Assembly (NCBI GenBank): GCA_017997715.1
Contig: JAGOEM010000002.1
Span: 1-63,962, forward strand
Origin: Ottowia sp.
GTDB lineage: Bacteria; Pseudomonadota; Gammaproteobacteria; Burkholderiales; Burkholderiaceae_C
Direction of reading: 5' to 3'
DNA length: 63,962 nucleotides
Part shown: positions 26,379 to 34,422 of the stretch, piece after piece
Numbering within the stretch: position 1 is the first letter of the stretch
Layout of the letters: each line of letters starts with the position of its first letter
The notes under the pieces: model-generated
The model's database searches: none
What the model was told of the DNA's origin: nothing
Seen by the model: only the letters and a program-made list of their open reading frames with translations
Made by a program: the position numbers and the translations under genes

Positions 26379-26732
26379 ATGTCTGTTGCCCGCCTGCCAA
26401 GCTTGGATGAACTGCCCCGCACCCCCGCTTCGGATGTGAAGAAGCTGGGCTGGCGCGGTGTCATGCGCGAGGTGGGCCGCACCGGCAGCGTGGTGGTCAC
26501 CAACCACGACCGGCCCGAGGCGGTGATCCTGTCGCTGGACGAATACCGCGCGCTGGTGCTGGCGGCTGAAGCGGCGCTGCGTTCCTCCCGCTCGGCGCTG
26601 GATACGCTGCGCGGTGATTTCGACGAGCGCCTGGCCGCGCTGGCAGCGCCCGATGCGGGCGATCGTCTGCGCGGCGTATTGGCGCAATCGCCTGCGCTGG
26701 CCGGTCAGGTGCGCGCGGGCCAAGGGCATTGA
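26379..26732 (+). CDS. Phd/YefM-type antitoxin-like protein (orphan)
   Basis: A 117-residue protein with the Phd/YefM fold signature in its first 70 residues: KLGWRGVMREVGRTGSVVVT, then NHDRPEAVILSLDEYRALV. These proteins bind their promoter DNA through the N-terminus and neutralise a toxin through a C-terminal tail. The tail here is Ala/Leu/Arg-rich and 45 residues long. A ribosome site (AGGAAG) precedes the ATG. The next gene downstream is on the other strand, so no toxin gene follows directly. A zeta-toxin-like gene lies 0.8 kb further on. Confidence 0.75.
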   Translation: MSVARLPSLDELPRTPASDVKKLGWRGVMREVGRTGSVVVTNHDRPEAVILSLDEYRALVLAAEAALRSSRSALDTLRGDFDERLAALAAPDAGDRLRGVLAQSPALAGQVRAGQGH

Positions 26733-26791
26733 CGCGGCGTCGGCAGGTGCCGACCTGGCATTCCGCCGCTTGCGGCAGCCTCGTTACCGCC

Positions 26792-27253
26792 TCAGATCCA
26801 GCGCCGTGTTCGCGTGCGGTACTGGTCAAACGCCTCACCAAACTTGATTTGCAGATAGCGCTCTTCGGGAATGATCTGAAAGCGGGTGACATAGGCCACA
26901 AACGCCAGCGGCGCCAGCCACGTCTGCCACGAATCGATGCGGATGGCGTAGCCCACCAGCAGCATCAGCAGGCTCAGGTACAGCGGGTTGCGGCTCCAGC
27001 GGAACACGCCCGCCGTCACCAGGTGGCTGGCCCGTGTGGGCGAAAACGGGTTGATGGTGGTGCGTGCGCGCGCCATCGTGACAAAGGCCGCCACGGCAAT
27101 CAGCCCGGCGATCTGCGCCAGCACGATGCCGGCCATTCTGTGCGCGGGCGTCGGGTCGACGGCTTCCGGGTGGCCCACGGCAAACCACTTCATCGCCGCG
27201 CCGATCAGCAGCGCCATTACGGGGGCGGGCAGTTTGGTCTCAAGCCAATGCAC
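26792..27253 (-). CDS. Isoprenylcysteine/phospholipid methyltransferase-family membrane protein
   Basis: A 153-residue integral membrane protein with four to five helices and the ICMT/PEMT C-terminal signature FRWSRNPLYLSLLMLLVGYA ... EERYLQIKFGEAFDQYRTRTRRW. Bacterial members are methyltransferases of undefined small substrates using SAM. I favour GTG at 27253 (MHWLETKLPAPVMALL), which matches the family N-terminus. An ATG at 27325 would add 24 hydrophilic residues. Neither has a clear ribosome site. It separates the antitoxin-like and zeta-like genes and is transcribed in the opposite direction. Confidence 0.78.
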   Translation of the reverse strand: MHWLETKLPAPVMALLIGAAMKWFAVGHPEAVDPTPAHRMAGIVLAQIAGLIAVAAFVTMARARTTINPFSPTRASHLVTAGVFRWSRNPLYLSLLMLLVGYAIRIDSWQTWLAPLAFVAYVTRFQIIPEERYLQIKFGEAFDQYRTRTRRWI

Positions 27254-27458
27254 GGTCAGGGCAGGTCCACGGCCAACGCCCCAGCCGCTGCTGCGACTGT
27301 CCCAAGCATTGCCCACAGGCTGCATTGTGCCGTCGACTTGGCGGGCCGGGGCAGGCCGGCGTGTTTGAACCGCGCCCACCTGCCCGGCGTGGTGCCATGG
27401 CAGCGCCGCCTTGTGCTTCTAAGTCGCACGTCAGGCAGGCGCGGTGCAGTTCTACTCT

Positions 27459-27511
27459 GTTTTTAATAGCTGCCTGCGCAGGTAGATAGTGCGCAAAAGC
27501 CCTGTTTCATA
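27459..27511 (+). repeat. Dispersed repeat, copy 7, in zeta-like gene leader
   Basis: TTTTTAATAGCTGCCTGCGC is followed by a diverged tail GCGCAAAAGCCCTGTTTCAT. It includes the 10-bp palindrome CCTGCGCAGG and supplies nearly all sequence immediately upstream of the ATG at 27518. Confidence 0.72.
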
Positions 27512-27517
27512 TAAAAA

Positions 27518-28153
27518 ATGCCACGCCCTGTGATCTATGTGCTGGCCGGCGTCAACGGCGCGGGCAAAAGCTCGGTCGGCGGCCATCTGCTGACCCGCGC
27601 GGGCCTGGGCTGGTTCAACCCCGACCAGTTCGCACGCGAATTGCGCGCCGCCACGGGTATCAGCGTGACCGAGGCCAACGCCAGCGCCTGGCAAGAAGGC
27701 ATGCGCCGCCTGGCCGCGGCCTGCGAGCAAGGCCAGTCCTACGCGTTTGAAACCACGCTGGGCGGGCGCAGCGTGCCGGCCCGGCTGGTAGACGCCGCGC
27801 GCACGCACGACGTGCTGATGTGGTACTGCGGCCTGGCGTCGCCCGATCTGCACCTGGCGCGCATCCGCGCCCGCGTGGTGGCCGGCGGGCATGACATCCC
27901 CGAAGCCAAGGTGCGCGAACGCTGGCAGGCTTCGGTGGCCAATCTGGTCGCGCTGCTGCCGCACCTGACCGAGGTGCGCCTGTTTGACAACAGCGCCAGC
28001 GTCGCCCCCGGCGCCGCCGTGCCCGATCCGCTGCACATCGCCACCCTGGCGCACGGCCGTTTGCAATGGCCGGCGCTCAGCGACGTGGCGCAGCTGGCGC
28101 GCACGCCGGACTGGGCCAAGCCGGTGTTGGAAGCGGGACTGCGCGCGGGGTGA
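27518..28153 (+). CDS. Zeta-toxin-family P-loop kinase
   Basis: A 211-residue cytosolic protein with the zeta/PezT fold signature: Walker A GVNGAGKSS (K17), WFNPDQFA (substrate-binding Asp), an ETTLGG box, and the lid Arg cluster ARIRARVVAGGHDIPEAKVRER. True zeta toxins phosphorylate UDP-N-acetylglucosamine. Many short chromosomal members like this are solitary and of unknown substrate. No antitoxin gene lies directly upstream. The Phd-like gene at 26379 is the only candidate nearby. Confidence 0.82.
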   Translation: MPRPVIYVLAGVNGAGKSSVGGHLLTRAGLGWFNPDQFARELRAATGISVTEANASAWQEGMRRLAAACEQGQSYAFETTLGGRSVPARLVDAARTHDVLMWYCGLASPDLHLARIRARVVAGGHDIPEAKVRERWQASVANLVALLPHLTEVRLFDNSASVAPGAAVPDPLHIATLAHGRLQWPALSDVAQLARTPDWAKPVLEAGLRAG

Positions 28154-28222
28154 TGCATCAACGGCAGCGCCTGGAACAAGGCGCTGCTGAGCCAAGCGCT
28201 TTCTTCTGGCGATGGCAGAGCC

Positions 28223-28252
28223 ATAAAAAAGGCCGCCCAGCGGCGGCCTTCA
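28223..28252 (-). terminator. Intrinsic terminator of the gabD gene
   Basis: On the minus strand: AAGGCCGCC, 4-nt loop, GGCGGCCTT, then a T run. It lies 20 bp after the dehydrogenase stop. On the plus strand it could also stop readthrough from the zeta-like gene. Confidence 0.85.
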
Positions 28253-28270
28253 AAGCTCAGCAGCGCAGCG

Positions 28271-29713
28271 TCAGACGCCCACCACCGCCACCGCCTTGGT
28301 GTTCAGGTAAGCCTCCATCGCCTCGGGGCCGCCTTCGGTGCCGTAGCCCGAATCCTTGATGCCGCCAAACGGCAGCTCGGCGGAAGGCAGCGCGGGCTGG
28401 TTGATCCAGACCATGCCGGCCTCGACCTTGTTCGCCAGCAGCTGCACGTTCTTGAACGAGCGCGTGTACGCGTACGCCGCCAGGCCGTAGGGCAGGCGGT
28501 TGGCTTCGGCAATCGCGTCTTCCAGCCTGTCGAACGCGCGAATGCCGGCGATCGGGCCAAACGGCTCGTTGTTGAACAGGTCGGATTCGGTGCTCAGCTT
28601 GGTGATGATGGTGGGCGCAAAGAAGTTGCCGGCATCGCCCACGCGCTCGCCGCCCGTCAGTACTTCGGCGCCGCGTTGGCGCGCGTCTTGCACCACGTGG
28701 GCCATGGCCGTCAGGCGGCGCGCGTTGGCCAAGGGGCCCAGCGTGGTGCCTTCGGTCAGGCCATCGCCCAGCTTGAGCTTTTGCGAATGTGCGACGAAGG
28801 CTTGGGTGAACTCATCCACGATGCTGCTGTGCACCAGAAAGCGCGTGGGCGAAATGCACACCTGGCCGGCGTTGCGGAACTTGGCCGCGCCAGCGGCCTT
28901 GACGGCCAGCGTCACGTCGGCGTCTTCGGCGACGATCACCGGGGCGTGGCCGCCCAGCTCCATCGTCACGCGCTTCATGTGCTGGCCGGCCAGCGCCGCC
29001 AGTTGCTTGCCCACGGCGGTGGAGCCGGTGAAGGTCACCTTGCGGATGACCGGGTGCGGAATCAGGTAATTGGAAATCTCGGCCGGGTCGCCAAACACCA
29101 GGCCCACCACGCCCGCCGGCACACCGGCATCCACAAAACACTTCAGCAACGCGGCAGGCGCGGCGGGGGTTTCCTCGGGCGCCTTGCACAAAAAGGCGCA
29201 ACCCGTGCCCAACGCGGCGCCGATCTTGCGCACGATCTGGTTGACGGGAAAGTTCCAGGGCGTAAAGGCCGCCACCACGCCCACGGGCTCTTTCAGCACC
29301 ATCTGCGTGGCGGCCACGTTGCGGCCGGGCACGATGCGGCCATACACGCGCCGGCCTTCGTCGGCAAACCATTCGATGATTTCGGCACCGGCGTTCACCT
29401 CGACACGGGCTTCGGCCAGCGGCTTGCCTTGCTCCTGCGTCAGCAGGCGCGCGATGTCGTCCGCACGCTCGCGCAGCAGGCCCGCCGCGCGGCGCATGAC
29501 GGCGGCACGCTCATAGACCGACGTGTCGCGCCACACCTCAAACCCTTTTTGCGCCGCGGCCAGCGCGCGGTCCAGGTCGGCAATGCTGGCGTGCGCCACC
29601 GTGCCGATCACCTGGCCGGTGGCAGGGTTCAGCACGTCGATGGTCTTGCCGGCGGCGGCGTCCACCCATTGGTTGTCGATCAACAGTTGCGTGTGGGGGT
29701 AAGAGGTGGTCAT
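28271..29713 (-). CDS. gabD: NAD(P)-dependent succinate-semialdehyde dehydrogenase
   Basis: A 480-residue aldehyde dehydrogenase of the GabD class, oxidising succinate semialdehyde to succinate in 4-aminobutyrate breakdown. Motifs: [33 protein letters not shown] (cofactor loop), general base in [12 protein letters not shown], and nucleophile C286 in [12 protein letters not shown]. The length is typical of the family. No 4-aminobutyrate transaminase gene is adjacent. A close homologue acting on another semialdehyde cannot be excluded. Confidence 0.85.
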   Translation of the reverse strand: MTTSYPHTQLLIDNQWVDAAAGKTIDVLNPATGQVIGTVAHASIADLDRALAAAQKGFEVWRDTSVYERAAVMRRAAGLLRERADDIARLLTQEQGKPLAEARVEVNAGAEIIEWFADEGRRVYGRIVPGRNVAATQMVLKEPVGVVAAFTPWNFPVNQIVRKIGAALGTGCAFLCKAPEETPAAPAALLKCFVDAGVPAGVVGLVFGDPAEISNYLIPHPVIRKVTFTGSTAVGKQLAALAGQHMKRVTMELGGHAPVIVAEDADVTLAVKAAGAAKFRNAGQVCISPTRFLVHSSIVDEFTQAFVAHSQKLKLGDGLTEGTTLGPLANARRLTAMAHVVQDARQRGAEVLTGGERVGDAGNFFAPTIITKLSTESDLFNNEPFGPIAGIRAFDRLEDAIAEANRLPYGLAAYAYTRSFKNVQLLANKVEAGMVWINQPALPSAELPFGGIKDSGYGTEGGPEAMEAYLNTKAVAVVGV

Positions 29714-29959
29714 GGAGTTCGCTGATGGGTTAGATGGAAAAGCCCGCCTTTGGAGCGGGTGCGCTCAGTTGAACGGGGCACCGGTCACGGTGCGAGTGCC
29801 GCGGCCTTTCAATCGATCTTAAAACGGGGCCGGTCAACCCCGTGTCGCCTACGGACTTGGACATAGGTAACGTTCCCAATGGGAGCCATCCCAGCTATCG
29901 AAAAGCGCGGCAAATTTGTAGGCTTGCTGTCATTCCATTGACACGAAAAGAGGTTAGCC
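29714..29959. other. Divergent intergenic region with two small hairpins
   Basis: CCCGC/GCGGG (29743-29759) and CGGGG/CCCCG (29825-29842) can form short stems. The right part holds the ribosome site AAGAGG for the gene at 29960. No clear sigma-70 promoter pair was identified. Confidence 0.45.
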
Positions 29960-31324
29960 ATGGCCGATGTCGCCGCAGTCACCCGCAACATCCAGCAACG
30001 TACGCACGACGATGGTTTTCTCTGGCTCAGCCGCAACGGCAACCTCAAGGAGACGGCCCAGGACTTCAAGAGTCTGACGGCGGATGAGCGCAATCAAGTT
30101 GCCTCAAATCTGTCCGACGCGGACTTGCAGGAACTGGCCGACGACGTGAACGCCACGGGCATCGGCGGCGCCAATGGCTTGTCAGCGGATGAAAAGCGCG
30201 ACCTGTTCAACACCTTGGCGGATGGCCTGGACGGCACGCAACTGGGGCGGCTGGCCGCTGCGTTTGACGACCGCGAAGACGTGATGACGCTGGGTCAGGC
30301 CGTGGCGCAGCACGCGGACTCGGACACCAAGGTCGACTTCATCAAGCAAATGTCGCCGCGCACGGCCGACAAGGACTACGACAGCGGCGTGCAGGTCGGC
30401 GGCTCATGGAGCGAAGACGGGGACAAGGAGGCGGAGGCCATTCTGGACGTGCTGACCAGCCTGGGCAGCGACCCGGCGGCGTTCAACGAAGCGGTGGGTG
30501 CATTGGACGAAACCACGCTGAAGACCGTGACTGAGGCCGGGCTGAACCAAGTCACCAATTTCGGCGAAAGCAGCGTGCGGGTGTCGCACGATCCGAAGCA
30601 ACTGACGGCGCTGCTCGATGCGGCCGCTCAAAGCGGCGACCCTGAGGTGAAAGCCAAGGTATTCGACGCGGGCGCCGATGCGTTGCAAAGCATCCGCGAC
30701 AACACCAAGTTCCCGGTTCTGAGTAACGGCACCGATGACGTCGCCAAGCAGGTCACCGATAAGCTGACCACGCTTTTGAACAGCGACGTGCGCGGCATCA
30801 CGCACGAGTTGAACCAGCAGGACCAGTACGGTACGGGCCTGTCGACCTACACGTCTGAGGTGCTGCGCGCCGGTGAAAGCGGCCAACAAACACTGGGCGA
30901 GCAACTGGCGCAGCTGCAGGGCGCGGGCACCGGTACTTCCCCGACCGCATTCATCGAGCAGACTGCCCCAGGCACTACCGGCGCGCCTTACTATCAGAAT
31001 GCCGAATCACTGGGCTACTTCACGGGTGCCATGCGCAACGGACTTGACGCACAAAACGCAGATGCCACCGCCAATGGCACGATGATCAAAGGCATTTCCT
31101 TGGCAGCCATCAGCGCACTTTCCCTCGGCCGCGCCGCAGGCAGCGCGATTGCATTGACCAACAACATCGTGGACGCTGCCGTAGCCAAGGACAACGGCGA
31201 CCGCACGCGCGTCGGCCAAGCCCTGCAAGACCTGGCACTGCCACTGGATGCCCAGGGCGATCGCTACCAAGGTCCTGCCACGGCCACCTTCGACAGCACC
31301 CTGGCCCGCGTGCGCGTCAATTGA
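29960..31324 (+). CDS. Uncharacterised helical protein, possible secreted effector
   Basis: A 454-residue protein I do not recognise. It has no signal peptide and is acidic and almost wholly alpha-helical in appearance. Residues 38-130 carry repeated calcium-hand-like or armadillo-like helical units (LTADERNQVASNLSDADLQE, LSADEKRDLFNTLADGLDGT, QLGRLAAAFDDREDVMTLGQ). Around 370-400 is a glycine/alanine-rich hydrophobic stretch (GISLAAISALSLGRAAGSAI) that could insert in a membrane. GC is visibly lower (about 60 %) than in the neighbours, suggesting acquisition. Its stop overlaps the start of a lipoprotein gene. Effector/immunity or effector/chaperone pairs have this layout, but there is no direct evidence of function. 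Confidence 0.6.
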   Translation: MADVAAVTRNIQQRTHDDGFLWLSRNGNLKETAQDFKSLTADERNQVASNLSDADLQELADDVNATGIGGANGLSADEKRDLFNTLADGLDGTQLGRLAAAFDDREDVMTLGQAVAQHADSDTKVDFIKQMSPRTADKDYDSGVQVGGSWSEDGDKEAEAILDVLTSLGSDPAAFNEAVGALDETTLKTVTEAGLNQVTNFGESSVRVSHDPKQLTALLDAAAQSGDPEVKAKVFDAGADALQSIRDNTKFPVLSNGTDDVAKQVTDKLTTLLNSDVRGITHELNQQDQYGTGLSTYTSEVLRAGESGQQTLGEQLAQLQGAGTGTSPTAFIEQTAPGTTGAPYYQNAESLGYFTGAMRNGLDAQNADATANGTMIKGISLAAISALSLGRAAGSAIALTNNIVDAAVAKDNGDRTRVGQALQDLALPLDAQGDRYQGPATATFDSTLARVRVN

Positions 31325-31818
31325 TGACGACCGCGCGAGTCGGCGGTGCGGCACGTCGGCTTATGGCTGCGGCTTTGGTGTTCGGCGTGATGCAACTGAC
31401 CGCTTGTGGGGAATGTCCGGCGGATGGCACCAGCGTGCTCAGCGACACGCGCGAGCCGCTGGCAGATGGCACCCGGGCGTTCGCGCACCAGGGCGCGACG
31501 TCCCTCATCTTCGACGGAGCCGTTGCCAGACTCAAGGAGTTGGACCAAGGTCAAAAGCGCGGCTATTGCGGCCAGCGCCTCGCCGCCGAGGGCGATGTGT
31601 CGGACGCCCGCATCGTGGCCGACCTGAGCAAGCAGCTGGGCGCGGGCTGGCGCGCCGTGGAGGAGGTGCGGGCATCGCAGCCCGCGATCAAGATATACCG
31701 CTGGCAAAGCGAATGCTCGAAACGCTTCTATGCGTTGATCGCGAACCAGACCGCGCTGCGCGCTGCCGAGGGCCAGGACTTCCGGCCGCTGGTCACCTTG
31801 TACGGGTGCAGCGGCTAG
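31324..31818 (+). CDS. Lipoprotein coupled to the helical protein
   Basis: A 164-residue predicted lipoprotein: an Arg-rich n-region, hydrophobic core RLMAAALVFGVMQ, and lipobox LTAC with lipidated Cys at residue 28. The mature part has four further cysteines, including the near-terminal LYGCSG, likely forming periplasmic disulphides. No family was recognised. The TGATG overlap with the previous stop shows tight translational coupling, so the two products probably work together. An immunity-type role against the upstream protein is one hypothesis. Confidence 0.7.
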   Translation: MTTARVGGAARRLMAAALVFGVMQLTACGECPADGTSVLSDTREPLADGTRAFAHQGATSLIFDGAVARLKELDQGQKRGYCGQRLAAEGDVSDARIVADLSKQLGAGWRAVEEVRASQPAIKIYRWQSECSKRFYALIANQTALRAAEGQDFRPLVTLYGCSG

Positions 31819-31826
31819 CGCCCGTG

Positions 31827-34160
31827 CTATTGCACAAACCCCATCGAACGCTGCTCACGCACCTCGGGCTTGATGCGGTGCTCGGCCTCCAGCTGCTCCA
31901 GAAACTCTTCCGCTGAGAACTCGGTCGCCAGGATATCGGTCTGGCGCTTCACGGCGGCAAAGTCGCCGGGGCACAGTTGCTCTAGCTTTGATAGCTTATG
32001 GCGCGCGTCAGCGCTCAGCAAATCGGCATTTCCGTTCAAAGCCTCGGTGATGAACATGCGCTCGCGCTGTTCGGTCGTCAGCGGCTTGAACTTGATCTTG
32101 AAGGTGAAGCGCCGCAGCGCCGCCTGGTCGATGCGGTCCAGCAGGTTGGTGGTGCAGATGAAGATGCCGTCGTGCCGCTCCATCTGTTGCAGCATCTCGT
32201 TGACTTCGGTCACCTCGTAGCTGCGCTGCGCGCCGCGCCGGTCCAGCAAGAAGCTGTCGGCCTCGTCCAGCAGCAGCACGGCCTTTTCTTGCGTGGCTTC
32301 CTCGAACATGGCGGCCATGTTCTGTTCGGTCTCGCCCACGTACTTGCTGACCAGGTCGCTGGCCTGCTTGACGATCAGCGGCTTGCCCATCTGTTGCGCG
32401 ATGTATTCGCCCAAAGCGGTCTTGCCGGTACCGGGCGCGCCGTAGAAACACAGGGCGCCGTGGCCGCGCGCGGTCAGCGCCTCGACGATGCGCGGAATCT
32501 CAAAGCGGCTTTCCACGTTCAGCATGTCCAGGTCGTAGGTGGTGACCTGGCGCCGGCCCTTCTGGGCGCTGCCTTCCTTGCGGCCCAGCGCCGCGTCGGA
32601 GTTTTTCAGCTGCCGCTCGATCAGCGCTTCAAACGCTTCGCCGCCAGGGGCGTCGCCCACGTGGGCCAGGTCGGCAAAGCGCACCGCCGTGCGGATCTGC
32701 GCGGGCGTCAGGCCCTTGCGTTCGGTCAGCTTGGCGACGAAGTCGTCGCTGACCACCACGCCGTCCAGCGACTTGCGCACCAGCTGTTCGCGCGCGCCGG
32801 GCGGGGGTGATTTCAGCTCCAGGTGGTAGGCAAAGCGGCGGCGGAAGGCCGGGTCGATCTGCTCGATGCGGTTGGTCACCCAGATGGTGGGCACCGGGTT
32901 GCTTTCCAGGATCTGGTTGACCCAGGCCTTGCCGTTGACGCTGTGGCCCACGGCGGCGGCCAGCGCCTGTTGTTCGGCGCGCGCCATCAGGCCGGCCGCG
33001 TCCACGCTGATGGGCGGGAACACGTCTTCCACCTCGTCGAACAGCAGCGCCGCCTCTTGCGAACCCTTCAGGAAAACCTGGGCGATCTGCATCGAGCGGT
33101 AGCGGTCGCGCCCGGACAGGCTGTTGCCATCGCGGTCGGCGTATTCCACCTCGAACAGATCCAGCCCGGCTTCGCGCGCGACCACTTTGGCCAGCTCGGT
33201 CTTGCCGGTGCCGGGCGGGCCGTACATCAGCACGTTGACGCCCTGCGCGTGGGTGGCCTGCGCCTTGCGCAGCAGGTGGATCAGCACCTGCACGTCGTCG
33301 CCGACAAAGCTGAAATCGTCCACCTTCAGCTCGCTCTTGCTGGCTGGGCGGGTGAACACGGCCATCAGCTCGGCGCGGTCGCGGTATTCGCGCATCAGCA
33401 CCGGCGGCAGCTTTTCGCTGACCTTCATCAGATCGGCCAGGTCGGTGATGCTGTGCTCGGAGATCAGGTTTTCCACCAGGCCGATGCGTTCCAGCCGGCC
33501 GCCCGCGCGCAGCGCTTCGCCCACTTCGGCGCCGGTCACGCCGGCCAGCCGGCCAATGGCTTCGTAGGCTTCGGGCGCGTTGTTGACCTTGAATTCGACC
33601 AGCAGGCTGCGCAGGTCGCGCTGGTAGCGGGCCAGCGTTCCATAGAGCAACAGCGCCCGCTCTGCCTTGTTCAGCTGCAATAAATTTGATAGCGCATCGA
33701 TGTTCTTCTCGACCAAGGTCGATTGCTTCTTCAGCGCGTGCGTCAGCCATTGCCCGGTGCTGTTCAGCAGGGCCAGCAAGTCCTTGGGCGAATCCTTGGC
33801 GTACTCGTCCAGGTAGAAGAACAGCGTGCCTTCTTCGTAGGGGCCGCGCCAGACGCCGTGGCGTTCCAGGAATTCGGCGGCGGACAAGGCTTCGTGGCCG
33901 CGCCAGAAGTCGTTGTCTTTGCAGCGGCGTTCCAGAAACTCGCGCAGGCGCGTCAGCACCGGTTCGGGCCACACCAGGTGGCGCCCGGCCAGCGACATCA
34001 GGCCGTTGATGTCGCGGCGCACATTGAATTTGGAGCCCTGCTGCGCTGCCAGTGTCAGCACGAAGTGCGAACACATCAGATCCAGCACTGGCGCGCCGGC
34101 CAGCCCGGGCGCTTGCAGCATGCCCGCTTGTCCACCGACCGGAATTGACCGTTTCGCCAT
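31827..34160 (-). CDS. Large protein with two AAA+ ATPase domains
   Basis: A 777-residue cytosolic ATPase. The N-terminal 275 residues are helical and unrecognised. The first AAA module (about 290-530) has YGPPGTGKTELAKVVAREAG, LLFDEVEDVFPP and IWVTNRIEQIDPAFRRRF. The second (about 555-745) has YGAPGTGKTALGEYIAQQMG, LLLDEADSFLLDRR and ICTTNLLDRIDQAALRRF. Both Walker A/B pairs and arginine fingers are intact, so both domains should hydrolyse ATP. Pattern and size fit Cdc48/ATPase remodelling relatives of proteobacteria with unknown clients. The start is decided by a GGAGG site 6 bp before ATG 34160. Two dispersed-repeat copies are embedded in the coding sequence. Confidence 0.8.
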   Translation of the reverse strand: MAKRSIPVGGQAGMLQAPGLAGAPVLDLMCSHFVLTLAAQQGSKFNVRRDINGLMSLAGRHLVWPEPVLTRLREFLERRCKDNDFWRGHEALSAAEFLERHGVWRGPYEEGTLFFYLDEYAKDSPKDLLALLNSTGQWLTHALKKQSTLVEKNIDALSNLLQLNKAERALLLYGTLARYQRDLRSLLVEFKVNNAPEAYEAIGRLAGVTGAEVGEALRAGGRLERIGLVENLISEHSITDLADLMKVSEKLPPVLMREYRDRAELMAVFTRPASKSELKVDDFSFVGDDVQVLIHLLRKAQATHAQGVNVLMYGPPGTGKTELAKVVAREAGLDLFEVEYADRDGNSLSGRDRYRSMQIAQVFLKGSQEAALLFDEVEDVFPPISVDAAGLMARAEQQALAAAVGHSVNGKAWVNQILESNPVPTIWVTNRIEQIDPAFRRRFAYHLELKSPPPGAREQLVRKSLDGVVVSDDFVAKLTERKGLTPAQIRTAVRFADLAHVGDAPGGEAFEALIERQLKNSDAALGRKEGSAQKGRRQVTTYDLDMLNVESRFEIPRIVEALTARGHGALCFYGAPGTGKTALGEYIAQQMGKPLIVKQASDLVSKYVGETEQNMAAMFEEATQEKAVLLLDEADSFLLDRRGAQRSYEVTEVNEMLQQMERHDGIFICTTNLLDRIDQAALRRFTFKIKFKPLTTEQRERMFITEALNGNADLLSADARHKLSKLEQLCPGDFAAVKRQTDILATEFSAEEFLEQLEAEHRIKPEVREQRSMGFVQ
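31984..32024 (+). repeat. Dispersed repeat, copy 8, in frame inside AAA ATPase gene
   Basis: TAGCTTTGATAGCTTATGGC, then GCGCGTCAGCGCTC. It lies antisense to the gene and encodes roughly SADARHKLSKLE near the C-terminus. Confidence 0.5.
33679..33702 (+). repeat. Partial dispersed repeat, copy 9, inside AAA ATPase gene
   Basis: Only the A/T-rich head AATAAATTTGATAGCGCAT is recognisable, antisense to the gene. It encodes part of NIDALSNLLQL. Confidence 0.35.
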
Positions 34161-34422
34161 TGCAAGCCTCCTTGAAAGCAGGGCGCCCGACACACGCACC
34201 TTAACGTAATCGGCACGGCGCGGGAATACACCCGTTGACCATCATGGGCGGCGCAAGTTTCGCGGGTGCGTCAACTATTTGGCGGCTGCAGGCGGCGCAT
34301 GGGCCGGCGCGCGCTTGACCTGGCGCACGCCCCCTGGGGTTTTCGGGTTGACGGGGGTGCACGCGGCAGGGATGATTGACCGGGCCGCCGTGGGCGGCGC
34401 ATCACGTGTGAGGAGTGAGGAA

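Noticed and set aside
26792..27379. Longer start for the methyltransferase-family gene
   Set aside because: The extra N-terminus is hydrophilic, contains no helix and lacks a ribosome site; GTG 27253 fits the family start better.
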